Part shown: piece after piece, positions 55,396 through 63,849 of the stretch | How the letters are laid out: each line of letters begins with the position of its first letter | How positions within the stretch are numbered: position 1 is the first letter of the stretch | Assembly (NCBI RefSeq): GCF_900221005.1 | Contig: NZ_OBQI01000004.1 | Coordinates: forward strand, 310,001-374,000 | Length of the DNA: 64,000 nt | Reading direction: 5' to 3' | Source: Blastococcus aggregatus | Lineage (GTDB): Bacteria > Actinomycetota > Actinomycetes > Mycobacteriales > Geodermatophilaceae | Notes under the pieces: generated by a model | Seen by the model: only the letters and a program-made list of their open reading frames with translations | Told to the model about the DNA's origin: nothing | Database searches by the model: none | Translations under genes and position numbers: made by a program

Positions 55396-57044
55396 CAGCG
55401 CAGCCACACCGACGTGAGGTCGTACCACTCCTCGCTCGGGTTCACGAAGCCCTGCACGTCCCCGCTGAGCACGTAGGGGGCCTTGTCGTTCACGATCGGG
55501 GCCAGGGCCGCGTCCTCGTGCACGATCTCGGCCGCCGTGCGCCACAGCTCGTCGGCGGTGGCCTCGTCGAGCGCCGTCGCCGCCTGCTGCATGACCTCGT
55601 CGAGCGCCGGGTTGCTGTAGTGCCCGACGTTGGAGCCGTTGGGCGCCTGCAGGGTCGAGGAGGTGACGTTGCGCAGCCAGTACGGCGTCGTCATGCCCCA
55701 GGACATCTGGGCCATCCCGGTGCCGGCCGGGATGCCCTCGGCCCACTCGGTGAGGTAGGTGATCCACTCCGTGGTGTCCAGCTTGACCCGGATGCCGACG
55801 TCGGCCAGGTCCTGCTGGATGTACTCGGCCATCGGAACCGGTACGATCTGCCCGGAGCCGTCCACCGAGGTCATCAGCGTGGTCTCGAACCCGTCGGCGT
55901 AGCCGGCCTCGGCGAGCAGCTCCTTGGCCCGCTCGGGGTCGTACTCGAAGTACTCCTCGCTCGCCTCGTAGGCGCTGTTGGCCGGGGGCAGGACGCTGTA
56001 GGCGGGGTTGGTGGTGCCCCGCAGCAGGTCCTCGGACATGCCCTCCCGGTTGATGGCGTAGTTGACCGCCTGCCGGACCCGGATGTCGGAGAAGATCGGG
56101 TCGGTCATGTTGAAGGCCAGGTACCAGAGGTGCGGCGGCGCGCTGGTCGCGACGTCGAAGCCGGCCTCCTCGAGGCTGGACACGCTGTCGGGCGAGGGGA
56201 CGGCGATCATGTCGACCTCACCGGCCCGCAGCGCGGACACCCGGGTGGAGGGGTCGGGCAGCGGCCGGAAGACGACGCTGTCGAGGTAGGGCTTCTCGCC
56301 CCAGTAGTCCTCGTTGCGCTCCAGGGTGATGCGCTGGCCGCGGACGCGGTCGACGAACCGGAAGGGTCCGGTGCCCGTGGGGTGGTCGGCGATCTCGTCG
56401 TTGCCGTACTCCGCCAGCGCGGTCGGGCTGATGATCCCGGTCGAGCCGCCGCCGCCCTGGGTGAGCAGGCGCAGGAAGGCCGAGAACGGCTGCTTCATGG
56501 TCATCTCGACGGTCAGCGGGTCCACCGCGGTGACTGACTGCAGGTGCTGCCAGACGAACACGGTCTGCCCGGCGGAGCGGTCGTCGTAGAACTCGAACGT
56601 GGGGTCGGACATGCGCCGGACGTTGAAGACGACGGCGTCGGCGTCGAAGTCCGTCCCGTCGTGGAACGTCACGCCCTCGCGGAGGTGGAAGGTGTACGTC
56701 AGGCCGTCCTCGGAGACCTCCCACGACTCGGCGAGCCCCGGGACGATCTCCGGGATCGGCGCCTCCTCGGAGGTCTTCGAGAGGTCCTCGTCGACGAGCG
56801 CCTCGTACATCTGCCGGTTCACGCGGTAGGTCACCCAGCCGCCGGCGCGGTGCGGGTCCAGCACGTCGGTGTCGGACTCGATGCCGATGGCGAGGGTGCC
56901 GCCGCTCTGCGGATCGCCGGCGGGACCGTCGTCGGCGGCGTCCGCGCCGCCGCAGGCCGAGACGAGCAGAGCCAGCGCCAGGAGGCCGGCCGAGAGCCGG
57001 CCGGCACGGGGACGGCGACCTCGGCGGTCAAAGGTGGTGAGCAA
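55395..57044 (-). CDS. Solute-binding lipoprotein of a peptide/nickel-type ABC transporter (SBP family 5)
   Basis: I chose the TTG at 57044, which lies eight bases after a GGAGGG site. This gives a 549-residue protein with a typical n-region (FDRRGRRPRAGR), hydrophobic core and lipobox LVSAC, with Cys near residue 31. The mature part carries family-5 features: GGTLAIGIESD, LAESWEVSEDGLTYTFHLREGVTFHDG, GTGPFRF and the late GYADGF/MAEYIQQDLADVGI. The ligand may be a peptide, an amide such as a nitrogen-rich oligomer, or nickel. Location with amidases favours the former. It opens a leftward operon of eight genes through the amidase ending at 48475. Confidence 0.9.
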   Translation of the reverse strand: MLTTFDRRGRRPRAGRLSAGLLALALLVSACGGADAADDGPAGDPQSGGTLAIGIESDTDVLDPHRAGGWVTYRVNRQMYEALVDEDLSKTSEEAPIPEIVPGLAESWEVSEDGLTYTFHLREGVTFHDGTDFDADAVVFNVRRMSDPTFEFYDDRSAGQTVFVWQHLQSVTAVDPLTVEMTMKQPFSAFLRLLTQGGGGSTGIISPTALAEYGNDEIADHPTGTGPFRFVDRVRGQRITLERNEDYWGEKPYLDSVVFRPLPDPSTRVSALRAGEVDMIAVPSPDSVSSLEEAGFDVATSAPPHLWYLAFNMTDPIFSDIRVRQAVNYAINREGMSEDLLRGTTNPAYSVLPPANSAYEASEEYFEYDPERAKELLAEAGYADGFETTLMTSVDGSGQIVPVPMAEYIQQDLADVGIRVKLDTTEWITYLTEWAEGIPAGTGMAQMSWGMTTPYWLRNVTSSTLQAPNGSNVGHYSNPALDEVMQQAATALDEATADELWRTAAEIVHEDAALAPIVNDKAPYVLSGDVQGFVNPSEEWYDLTSVWLR

Positions 57045-57249
57045 GGTTGGATCCCTCCATCGGAGCAGCACGGAGCGCGACTGCATGGGGCGCGAGAAAA
57101 AGGGGAGATCGGCGCATCCGGACGACGCTGGCGGAGCGACCGAGCAGAACGTAAGGGCGCTTTGTTGCTGCGGCGTTTCGGCTCTGGAACCAACGCAAAA
57201 GTGGTGCGCCTCACGTCTCGAACACGGCCCCGACCTGCGCAGATGCCGA

Positions 57250-57285
57250 ATCGGACCGGCAAACGGATCGGAACCGGCAGGAAAC
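57250..57285. promoter_or_regulatory. Imperfect direct repeat in the divergent control region
   Basis: ATCGGACCGGCAAAC (from 57250) recurs as ATCGGAACCGGCAGGAAAC (from 57267), one and a half helical turns apart. It lies between the binding-protein gene and the divergent amidase gene, and about 50 bases before the latter's start. It may bind a regulator shared by both units. No promoter boxes can be assigned. Confidence 0.3.
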
Positions 57286-57333
57286 AATCCGCTCCTACGG
57301 TCGGGGTCCCTGCCCATTCCCGAGAGGTGACCC

Positions 57334-58890
57334 GTGCCGGTTTCCCGCCCGTCCCCAGACGACCTGTCCCGCATTGCCCGTCAATTCCACTTCACGCTCG
57401 ACGCCGACCAGCTCGAGACGTTCGGCGCCCTGCTCGAGGCGGGCCCGATGGTCGGGTACGACGCGCTGGACGCGATGGAGAGCGCGGCGCCGGAGGTCCG
57501 CTACGAGCGGGGTCCGGCGACCCGTCCGGAGCCGGCCGACAACCCCTACGGCGCCTGGTACGTCACGGCCCGGATCGAGGGCGCCCCCGACGGCCCGCTG
57601 GCCGGGAAGACCCTCGCCATCAAGGACAACATCAGCGTCGCCGGGATCCCGATGATGAACGGCAGCGCCGTGCTCGAGGGGTTCGTGCCCGCCGCGGACG
57701 CCACCGTGGTCGAGCGGATCCTGGACGCCGGCGGCACGATCCTGGGCAAGTCCGTCTGCGAGCACCTGTGCTTCTCCGGCGGCAGCCACACCTCCGACAC
57801 CGGCCCCGTGCGCAACCCCTACGACCTCGACCGGGCCACCGGCGGCTCGTCCAGCGGATCGGCGGCGCTGGTGACGGCCGGGGTGGTCGACATGGCCGTC
57901 GGCGGCGACCAGGGCGGGTCGGTGCGCATGCCCGCCGGCTGGACCGGCATCTACGGCCTCAAGCCGACCTGGGGGCTGGTCCCCTACACCGGCGCCATGC
58001 CGATCGAGCCGACCGTCGACCACCTCGGGCCGATGGCCCGCACCACCGCCGACGTCGCCCTGCTGCTGGAGGTGCTCGCCGGCACCGACGGGATGGACCC
58101 GCGCCAGGGCGGGCCGCAGTCGGCGCCGCCGCGGCAGCCCACCTACGCCGACGCGCTCACCGGCGACGTGACCGGGCTGCGCATCGCCGTCGTCCGGGAG
58201 GGCTTCGCCATCGAGGGGCTCTCGGAGCCGGAGGTCGACGCGGCCGTCCGCGCGGCGGTCGCCGCGTACGCGGAGCTCGGCGCGGTCGTGGAGGAGGTGT
58301 CCATCCCGTGGCACAGCGCCGCGATGCCGATCTGGAGCGCGGTGGCCAGCGAGGGCATGGTCGACACCATGCTGCGCGGCAACGGCATGGGCACCGGCTG
58401 GCGCGGCCGCTACTCCCCCGACCTGCTCGAGGCCTTCGCCCGCGGGCAGGCCGAGCGGGCCGACCGGTTCTCCGACACGGTCAAGCTCACGCTGCTGGCC
58501 GGCCAGTGGATGCTCGACACCTACGGCGGGGCCTACTACGCCAAGGCGATGAACCTCGTGCCGGCGCTCACCGCCGCCTACGACGCGGTGCTGGCCGACT
58601 ACGACCTGCTGGCGATGCCGACACTGCCGATGGTCGCCACGGTGCTCCCGCCGGCGGACGCCCCGACCGCCGACGTCGTGGCCCGCGGGCTGGAGATGAT
58701 CGTGAACACCGCGCCGTTCGACGTCTCCGGGCACCCGGCGATCAGCCTGCCGTGCGCCATGACCGAGGCGGGCCTGCCGGTCGGGATGATGCTGATCGGC
58801 AAGCACGGTGACGAGCGCACGATCCTGCGCGCCTCGGACGCCTTCGAGAAGAACGTGTTCGCGCCGCCGCCGCCACCCGCGCTCGGCTGA
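57334..58890 (+). CDS. Rhodococcus-type AS amidase (aliphatic/aromatic amide hydrolase)
   Basis: The 518-residue protein matches the Rhodococcus nitrile-pathway amidase layout. It has an N-terminal helical domain (LSRIARQFHFTLD), ENP/NPYGAWYVT near 70-78, and the triad K97 (AIKDN), S172 (GGSSSGS) and S196 (GGDQGGSVRMP). The late segments MPTLPMVAT and NTAPFDVSGHP agree. Each triad position is one more than in the well-studied Rhodococcus enzyme. No nitrile hydratase is nearby, so the amide must come from elsewhere. It is divergent from the transporter operon. GAGAGGTGA precedes the GTG start. Confidence 0.92.
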   Translation: MPVSRPSPDDLSRIARQFHFTLDADQLETFGALLEAGPMVGYDALDAMESAAPEVRYERGPATRPEPADNPYGAWYVTARIEGAPDGPLAGKTLAIKDNISVAGIPMMNGSAVLEGFVPAADATVVERILDAGGTILGKSVCEHLCFSGGSHTSDTGPVRNPYDLDRATGGSSSGSAALVTAGVVDMAVGGDQGGSVRMPAGWTGIYGLKPTWGLVPYTGAMPIEPTVDHLGPMARTTADVALLLEVLAGTDGMDPRQGGPQSAPPRQPTYADALTGDVTGLRIAVVREGFAIEGLSEPEVDAAVRAAVAAYAELGAVVEEVSIPWHSAAMPIWSAVASEGMVDTMLRGNGMGTGWRGRYSPDLLEAFARGQAERADRFSDTVKLTLLAGQWMLDTYGGAYYAKAMNLVPALTAAYDAVLADYDLLAMPTLPMVATVLPPADAPTADVVARGLEMIVNTAPFDVSGHPAISLPCAMTEAGLPVGMMLIGKHGDERTILRASDAFEKNVFAPPPPPALG

Positions 58891-58897
58891 CGACCAC

Positions 58898-58943
58898 TGC
58901 AGCGCACCGTCGTCGCCGCACCCGACGACGACGGTGCGCTGCA
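58898..58943 (+). terminator. Hairpin terminator with 18-bp arms
   Basis: The arms 58898-58915 and 58926-58943 are exact complements around a ten-base loop, beginning 8 bp after the amidase stop. Confidence 0.85.
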
Positions 58944-59034
58944 CGCCGAAAACCGACTCTGAACTGGGCTTTTCCGTCGCACCCCCGCTCTAGTCTGGAC
59001 GTGTCGACCAGCTGATCGAGCGGGAGGGGGCGCG

Positions 59035-60249
59035 GTGTCCGAGCTGCTGTCCGCCCTCGACGAGCTCGCCGCGATCGACCTCGACGAGCTGTCCCCGGAC
59101 GGACTGCTCGACCTGGTCGCCGGCCTGGTGACCGCCACCAACCGGATGACGGCCGCGGTCACCCGAGCCGTCCGCGCGGCCGATCGACGCGAGGCCTACG
59201 ACCGCGACGGAGCGGTGTCGATGAAGGCGTGGCTGCGCGGCAGCTGCCGGATGGATCCGGCAGAGGCGACTGCAACGGTCTCGACCGGCCGTCGGCTCGA
59301 GCAGCTCCCCGCCACCGCCGCCGCCTTCGCCGACGGTGCCATCAGCGCGGCCCACGCCCGGGTCATCACCAAGGCCATGACTCCCCGCCGGATCGCCCAG
59401 GCGGCCGAGGCCGGCATCGACCTCGACGTGACCGACTCGATCCTGGCCGACCTGGCCCGTGCCACGGCCCCGAACGAGACCGGCCGCGGCGTCGCGCAGT
59501 GGGTGGCAGGAGTGGACCCCGACGGAGCCCTGGACGACGCCGCCGACACCCGCCGCCGCTTCACCATGGCACCCGGGCTCGACGGCCGGGAGCACCTCCG
59601 GGGGGAGATGGACTCGGTCGGCGGCGAGTACCTGCACACCGCCCTCGCCGCGCTGATGAACGGCGACCGGCCCGCCGGTGACCCCCGCGGCCACGCCGAG
59701 CGGCAGGCCGACGCCCTCGTCGCCCTCGCCAAGGGCGCGCTGGACGGCGGCACCCTGCCCGACGTCCGCGGCGAACGCCCTCACGTCCGGGTCACCATCG
59801 ACTGGATGGCGTTGTGCGCCGAACGCGGCGCCCCCGGCGTGACCGGCGGCCGGCTGGCGTGGGCCGGGCCGATCACCCCCGAGACCGCCCGGCGGCTGGC
59901 CTGCGACGCCGGCGTCGCCCGGATCATCACCGGTCCGGACGGCCTCCCGCTCGACGTCGGCCGCGCCCAGCGCACCGCCAGCGCCGCGATCCGCCGGGCC
60001 GTCGAACTGCGCGACGAGCACTGCGTCTTCGCAGGGTGCGACGCCCTCCCCGAGTGGTGCGACGTCCACCACGTCGTCCACTGGGCCCACGGCGGACCGA
60101 CCAGCTGCGACAACGGGGCACTGCTCTGCGAGCGGCACCACACGTGCTGTCACGAAGGCGGGTTCACCATCCGCCGCGACCCCGGCACCGGCCGCTGGCA
60201 CACCTACCGCCCCGACGGCACCGAGGTCCTCAGCCGCGCCGGCCCGTGA
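59035..60249 (+). CDS. DUF222-HNH endonuclease domain protein (13E12-repeat type)
   Basis: The 404-residue protein has an N-terminal helical DUF222 domain (LLDLVAGLVTATNRMTAAVTRAVRAAD, AHARVITKAM) and a C-terminal HNH nuclease (DVHHVVHWAHGGPTSCDNGALLCERHHTCCH). Cysteines before and after the HNH could bind zinc. The family is greatly expanded in actinobacteria and its role is unknown. A link to mobile elements has been suggested. A GGAGGGGG site precedes the GTG start. Confidence 0.9.
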   Translation: MSELLSALDELAAIDLDELSPDGLLDLVAGLVTATNRMTAAVTRAVRAADRREAYDRDGAVSMKAWLRGSCRMDPAEATATVSTGRRLEQLPATAAAFADGAISAAHARVITKAMTPRRIAQAAEAGIDLDVTDSILADLARATAPNETGRGVAQWVAGVDPDGALDDAADTRRRFTMAPGLDGREHLRGEMDSVGGEYLHTALAALMNGDRPAGDPRGHAERQADALVALAKGALDGGTLPDVRGERPHVRVTIDWMALCAERGAPGVTGGRLAWAGPITPETARRLACDAGVARIITGPDGLPLDVGRAQRTASAAIRRAVELRDEHCVFAGCDALPEWCDVHHVVHWAHGGPTSCDNGALLCERHHTCCHEGGFTIRRDPGTGRWHTYRPDGTEVLSRAGP

Positions 60250-60265
60250 GCCGCCGGCGGCTCAC
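60246..60265. terminator. Perfect 20-bp palindrome covering two convergent stop codons
   Basis: The stretch reads the same on both strands and includes the TGA of the DUF222-HNH gene (60247-60249) and the TGA of the opposing ligase gene (60262-60264). It can form a 10-bp stem without a loop in the DNA, or a slightly shorter hairpin in RNA, and probably terminates both. Confidence 0.65.
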
Positions 60266-61779
60266 CGCCGCGGGATCTCGGTCCACCCCTCGCTGCCGCG
60301 CAGCGTCGTCTTCAGCACCTTTCCGCCGGCGTTGCGCGGCAGCGCGTCGTCCAGCACCCGGACGTACTGCGGCACCTTGTAGTCGGCCAGCCGCTCGCGG
60401 GCGAAGGCGATCAGCGAGGGCACGAAGTCCTCCGGCGCACCCGGCCGGGGCAGGACGACGGCGCCCACCTTCTCCCCCATCACCGGATCGGCGACGCCGA
60501 CGACGGCGACCTCCAGCACGTCGGGGTGCGCGGCGAGGGCGTTCTCCACCTCGACGGAGTACACGTTCTCGCCGCCGCGGTTGATCATGTCCTTGGCGCG
60601 ATCGACGATCCGCACCATGCCGTCGGTGATCGCGGCGATGTCGCCGGTGTGCAGCCAGCCGTCGACGAAGGTCTCCGCCGTCCGCGCCGGGTCGCCCCAG
60701 TAGCCGGCCACCACGTTCGGCCCGCGCACCAGCAGCTCCCCCACCCCGGACACCGGGTCCGGCGCATCGAGGCGCACCTCGTTCACCGGCGTCGGGAAGC
60801 CGACCGACTCGGCGTGGTCGACGGCGTACTCGTGCGGCAGGAACGTGGCGATCGCCGAGGTCTCCGACAGCCCGAACCCGTTGCCCACCCGCGCGTGCGG
60901 GAAGGCGTCCAGCAGCCGGTGCACCAGCTCCGGCGCGATCGGGGAGCCGCCGTAGCTGAGCGTCCGGATCGAGGAGACGTCGGTCGTCGCGAAGTCCGGG
61001 TGCCGCAGGGCCAGCTCGAAGATGGTCGGCACCGCGGTCACCAGCGTGACGCGGTGCTCCTGGATCGCCGCGAGGAACGACGCCGGGGTGAACTGCGGCA
61101 TCACGACCGACAGGCCGCCCAGACCCATCTGCGTCATGAACTGCGAGCAGCAGCCGGTGACGTGGAACAGCGGCACCGAGATGAGCCCGACGTGCTCCGG
61201 CCCGCGCGCCAGGCTCCGGCAGCGGATGACGCTCTCCACCGTCGACAGGAAGTTCTCGTGGGTGAGCATCGCGCCCTTGGGCCGGCCGGTCGTGCCCGAC
61301 GTGTAGAACAGCGCGGCGACGTCGCCGTGCTCGCGCTGCGGCACCTCGCCGGGCTCGCCGTCGGGCAGCGGAACCCCGGGCAGGACGACGTACGCGGCCC
61401 CCGAGTCGCCGAGGATGTACTCGACCTCCGGCTCGGCCAGCCGGGTGTTCATCGGGACGACGATCGCCCCGGCCAGGTGCCCGCCCCAGAACGCCAGCGC
61501 CCAGTCCAGCCCGTTGCCCAGCCGGATCGCCACCCGGTCACCGGGCCGCACGCCGGCGTCGCGCAGACCACCGGCCACGCGCAGCGCCCGGTCCCACAGC
61601 TCGGCGAACGTCGCCGACGGACCACCGAGCTCGAGGACGGCCGGCCGCTCCGGATACCGCTCCACGGTCCGGCGCAGCATGTCGACGACCGTGCCGCCGA
61701 CCGCGATGTAGCGCCGGACCCCGTCCGCGCCGACCTCGATGCCGCTGGTGTCGAAGGGGCTCTGCCCGACCGCGACCAC
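60262..61779 (-). CDS. Acyl-CoA synthetase / AMP-dependent ligase
   Basis: With the GTG at 61779 the product has 505 residues. A GTG four codons upstream at 61791 is equally possible. Adenylation motifs are complete: YTSGTTGRPKGAML (P-loop), GFGLSETSA, LHTGDIA, RAKDMINRGGENV and the C-terminal lysine in GGKVLK. The sequence resembles long-chain or aromatic acyl-CoA ligases of the FadD type. The substrate is unknown, and no neighbouring beta-oxidation genes exist apart from a thioesterase at the right edge. Confidence 0.9.
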   Translation of the reverse strand: MVAVGQSPFDTSGIEVGADGVRRYIAVGGTVVDMLRRTVERYPERPAVLELGGPSATFAELWDRALRVAGGLRDAGVRPGDRVAIRLGNGLDWALAFWGGHLAGAIVVPMNTRLAEPEVEYILGDSGAAYVVLPGVPLPDGEPGEVPQREHGDVAALFYTSGTTGRPKGAMLTHENFLSTVESVIRCRSLARGPEHVGLISVPLFHVTGCCSQFMTQMGLGGLSVVMPQFTPASFLAAIQEHRVTLVTAVPTIFELALRHPDFATTDVSSIRTLSYGGSPIAPELVHRLLDAFPHARVGNGFGLSETSAIATFLPHEYAVDHAESVGFPTPVNEVRLDAPDPVSGVGELLVRGPNVVAGYWGDPARTAETFVDGWLHTGDIAAITDGMVRIVDRAKDMINRGGENVYSVEVENALAAHPDVLEVAVVGVADPVMGEKVGAVVLPRPGAPEDFVPSLIAFARERLADYKVPQYVRVLDDALPRNAGGKVLKTTLRGSEGWTEIPRR

Positions 61780-61933
61780 GTGCTCCCCCACTCCCGGCAC
61801 CGCTCGGCGCCCGCTGACCGCATTCTGCGCCGCACGGGCACTCCCGGGGCGATCGGGGCGGGGAACGCCGCCGCACGGAGTGACGTCGGCCCGCCGGGGT
61901 GTGAGCCGGACCGTGACCGGGCAGGCTGGCAGG

Positions 61934-62971
61934 GTGAGTGACACGAGCACCAGCGGATCGGGCTACGTCGAGCCGGAGTACCAGCGGGACACGAAGTACA
62001 TCGAGGACCGGATCACCGCCGACGGCCGGGACGGCTGGCCGGTCGAGGCGGGCCGCTACCGGCTGATCGCCGCCCGCGCCTGCCCGTGGGCCAACCGCAC
62101 GATCATCGTGCGCCGGCTGCTCGGCCTGGAGCAGGCGATCTCGATGGGCCTGTGCGGGCCCACGCACGACGAGCGCAGCTGGACCTTCGACCTCGACCCC
62201 GGTGGCCGCGACCCGGTGCTCGGCTACGAGCGGTTGCAGGAGGCGTACTTCGCCCGCGACCCGGAGTACCCGAAGGGCATCACGGTGCCGGCCGTCGTCG
62301 ACGTCCCGACGAAGGCCGTCGTCACCAACAACTTCCCGCAGATCACCCTCGACTTCTCCACCGAGTGGACCGCCCACCACCGGGACGGCGCACCGGACCT
62401 CTACCCCGAGCCCCTGCGGGACGAGATGGACGAGGTGATGCAGCGGATCTACACCGAGGTCAACAACGGCGTGTACCGCTGCGGGTTCTCCGGCTCGCAG
62501 CGCGCCTACGACAAGTCCTACGAGCGGCTGTTCACCGCCCTGGACTGGCTGGAGGAGCGGCTCACCGATCGCCGTTTCCTCATGGGCGACACGATCACCG
62601 AGGCCGACGTCCGGCTGTTCACCACGCTGGCCCGCTTCGACGCCGTCTACCACGGCCACTTCAAGTGCAACCGGCAGAAGCTGACCGAGTTCCGGGCGCT
62701 CTGGGGATACGCCCGTGACCTGTTCCAGACCCCCGGGTTCGGCGACACGACGGACTTCCCGCAGATCAAGGAGCACTACTACGTCGTCCACGCCGACATC
62801 AACCCGACGCAGATCATCCCGGCCGGCCCGGACACCTCGGTCTGGCTGACCCCGCACGGCCGCGAGCAGCTCGGCGGCTCCCCGTTCGGCGACGGCACCC
62901 CGCCCGGCCCGGTGGCCGAGGGCGAGCGGGTGCCCGAGGGCCACGGCCCCGGAGGCATCCCGCACCGCTGA
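61934..62971 (+). CDS. Xi-class glutathione S-transferase / glutathionyl-hydroquinone reductase-like protein
   Basis: The 345-residue protein has the xi-class active-site motif ACPWANR near residues 49-55, with the catalytic Cys at about 50. The conserved late segments YTEVNNGVYRCGFSGSQ and FLMGDTITEADVRLFTTLARFDAVY also match. In most bacteria the family uses glutathione to reduce glutathionyl-hydroquinones. Actinobacteria make mycothiol instead, so here the thiol donor may be different. It is divergent from the ligase gene, starting at the GTG at 61934. Confidence 0.88.
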   Translation: MSDTSTSGSGYVEPEYQRDTKYIEDRITADGRDGWPVEAGRYRLIAARACPWANRTIIVRRLLGLEQAISMGLCGPTHDERSWTFDLDPGGRDPVLGYERLQEAYFARDPEYPKGITVPAVVDVPTKAVVTNNFPQITLDFSTEWTAHHRDGAPDLYPEPLRDEMDEVMQRIYTEVNNGVYRCGFSGSQRAYDKSYERLFTALDWLEERLTDRRFLMGDTITEADVRLFTTLARFDAVYHGHFKCNRQKLTEFRALWGYARDLFQTPGFGDTTDFPQIKEHYYVVHADINPTQIIPAGPDTSVWLTPHGREQLGGSPFGDGTPPGPVAEGERVPEGHGPGGIPHR

Positions 62972-62992
62972 CCGGGCTGCCAGGATCGGGCC

Positions 62993-63754
62993 GTGGCTCC
63001 CGCAGCGCGTGGCACCGGCCGGCAGCCCGGCGTGCCGGTCACCGGGCTGACGATCGACCGCGGGCAGTCGGACCCGGGGCGGTGGCCCTACACCGTGCCC
63101 GCGGTGCGGCACGTGTACGAGTCGGGTCTCGCGCTGGCGCCCGGGGCCACGGTGCTGATCGGCGCGAACGGGGCCGGCAAGTCCACGCTCGTCGAGGGGA
63201 TCGCCGCGGCCTGGGCACGCCGGGTCACCGCCTTCCGCGAGGACTGGCTGCAGCGGTCGATCGCGGAGCCGGCCGCCGAGGACTCCGACCTGCACCGCGC
63301 GCTGCGGCTGTCCTGCACCCGCGGCGGGCCCACCGGCGGGCTGTTCCTGCGGGCCGAGCGGCTGCACGCCCAGGCCGAGCAGTTCTCCGGCCGCGGGCGG
63401 TGGCGCGAGCGCATCGACGGCCCGCTGCTCGACCGCAGCCACGGGGAGGGCTTCCTGCAGGTGCTCGCCGGCATGACCGCCGAACCCGGGTTCTACGTCC
63501 TCGACGAGCCCGAGTCGGCGCTCTCCTTCGACAGCAGCCTGATGCTGCTGACGATCCTGCAGGACATGCTCGCCGCGGGCAGCCAGGTCGTGCTGGCCAC
63601 CCACTCCCCCGTCCTGGCCGCGCTGCCCGGAGCCACGCTGCTGCAGCTCGACGACGGCGGCATCACGCAGGTCGAGTACGACGACTGCGACCTGGTGACG
63701 TCGTGGCGGGCCTTCCTGGAGCGGCCGGCCGCCTTCCTGCGCCACCTGCGCTGA
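62993..63754 (+). CDS. AAA-type ATPase (ABC-like, AAA_21)
   Basis: The 253-residue protein has Walker A GANGAGKST near residue 57-65, a Walker B FYVLDEPESALS near 167-178 and a switch histidine in ATHSPVL. These single-domain ATPases resemble the nucleotide-binding part of ABC and OLD/RecF-like enzymes. There is no membrane domain or nuclease. It begins 21 bp after the glutathione transferase gene and may be cotranscribed with it. The cellular role is unknown. Confidence 0.8.
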   Translation: MAPAARGTGRQPGVPVTGLTIDRGQSDPGRWPYTVPAVRHVYESGLALAPGATVLIGANGAGKSTLVEGIAAAWARRVTAFREDWLQRSIAEPAAEDSDLHRALRLSCTRGGPTGGLFLRAERLHAQAEQFSGRGRWRERIDGPLLDRSHGEGFLQVLAGMTAEPGFYVLDEPESALSFDSSLMLLTILQDMLAAGSQVVLATHSPVLAALPGATLLQLDDGGITQVEYDDCDLVTSWRAFLERPAAFLRHLR

Positions 63755-63849
63755 CGGAGCCCGCGCCGGCACGGCGATAGGCTGGGGGCACCCATCCCGT
63801 CTCCCGAAGGGCCCGACCAGGTCCTCGCACCACCCTGAGGAGCCTGCTC

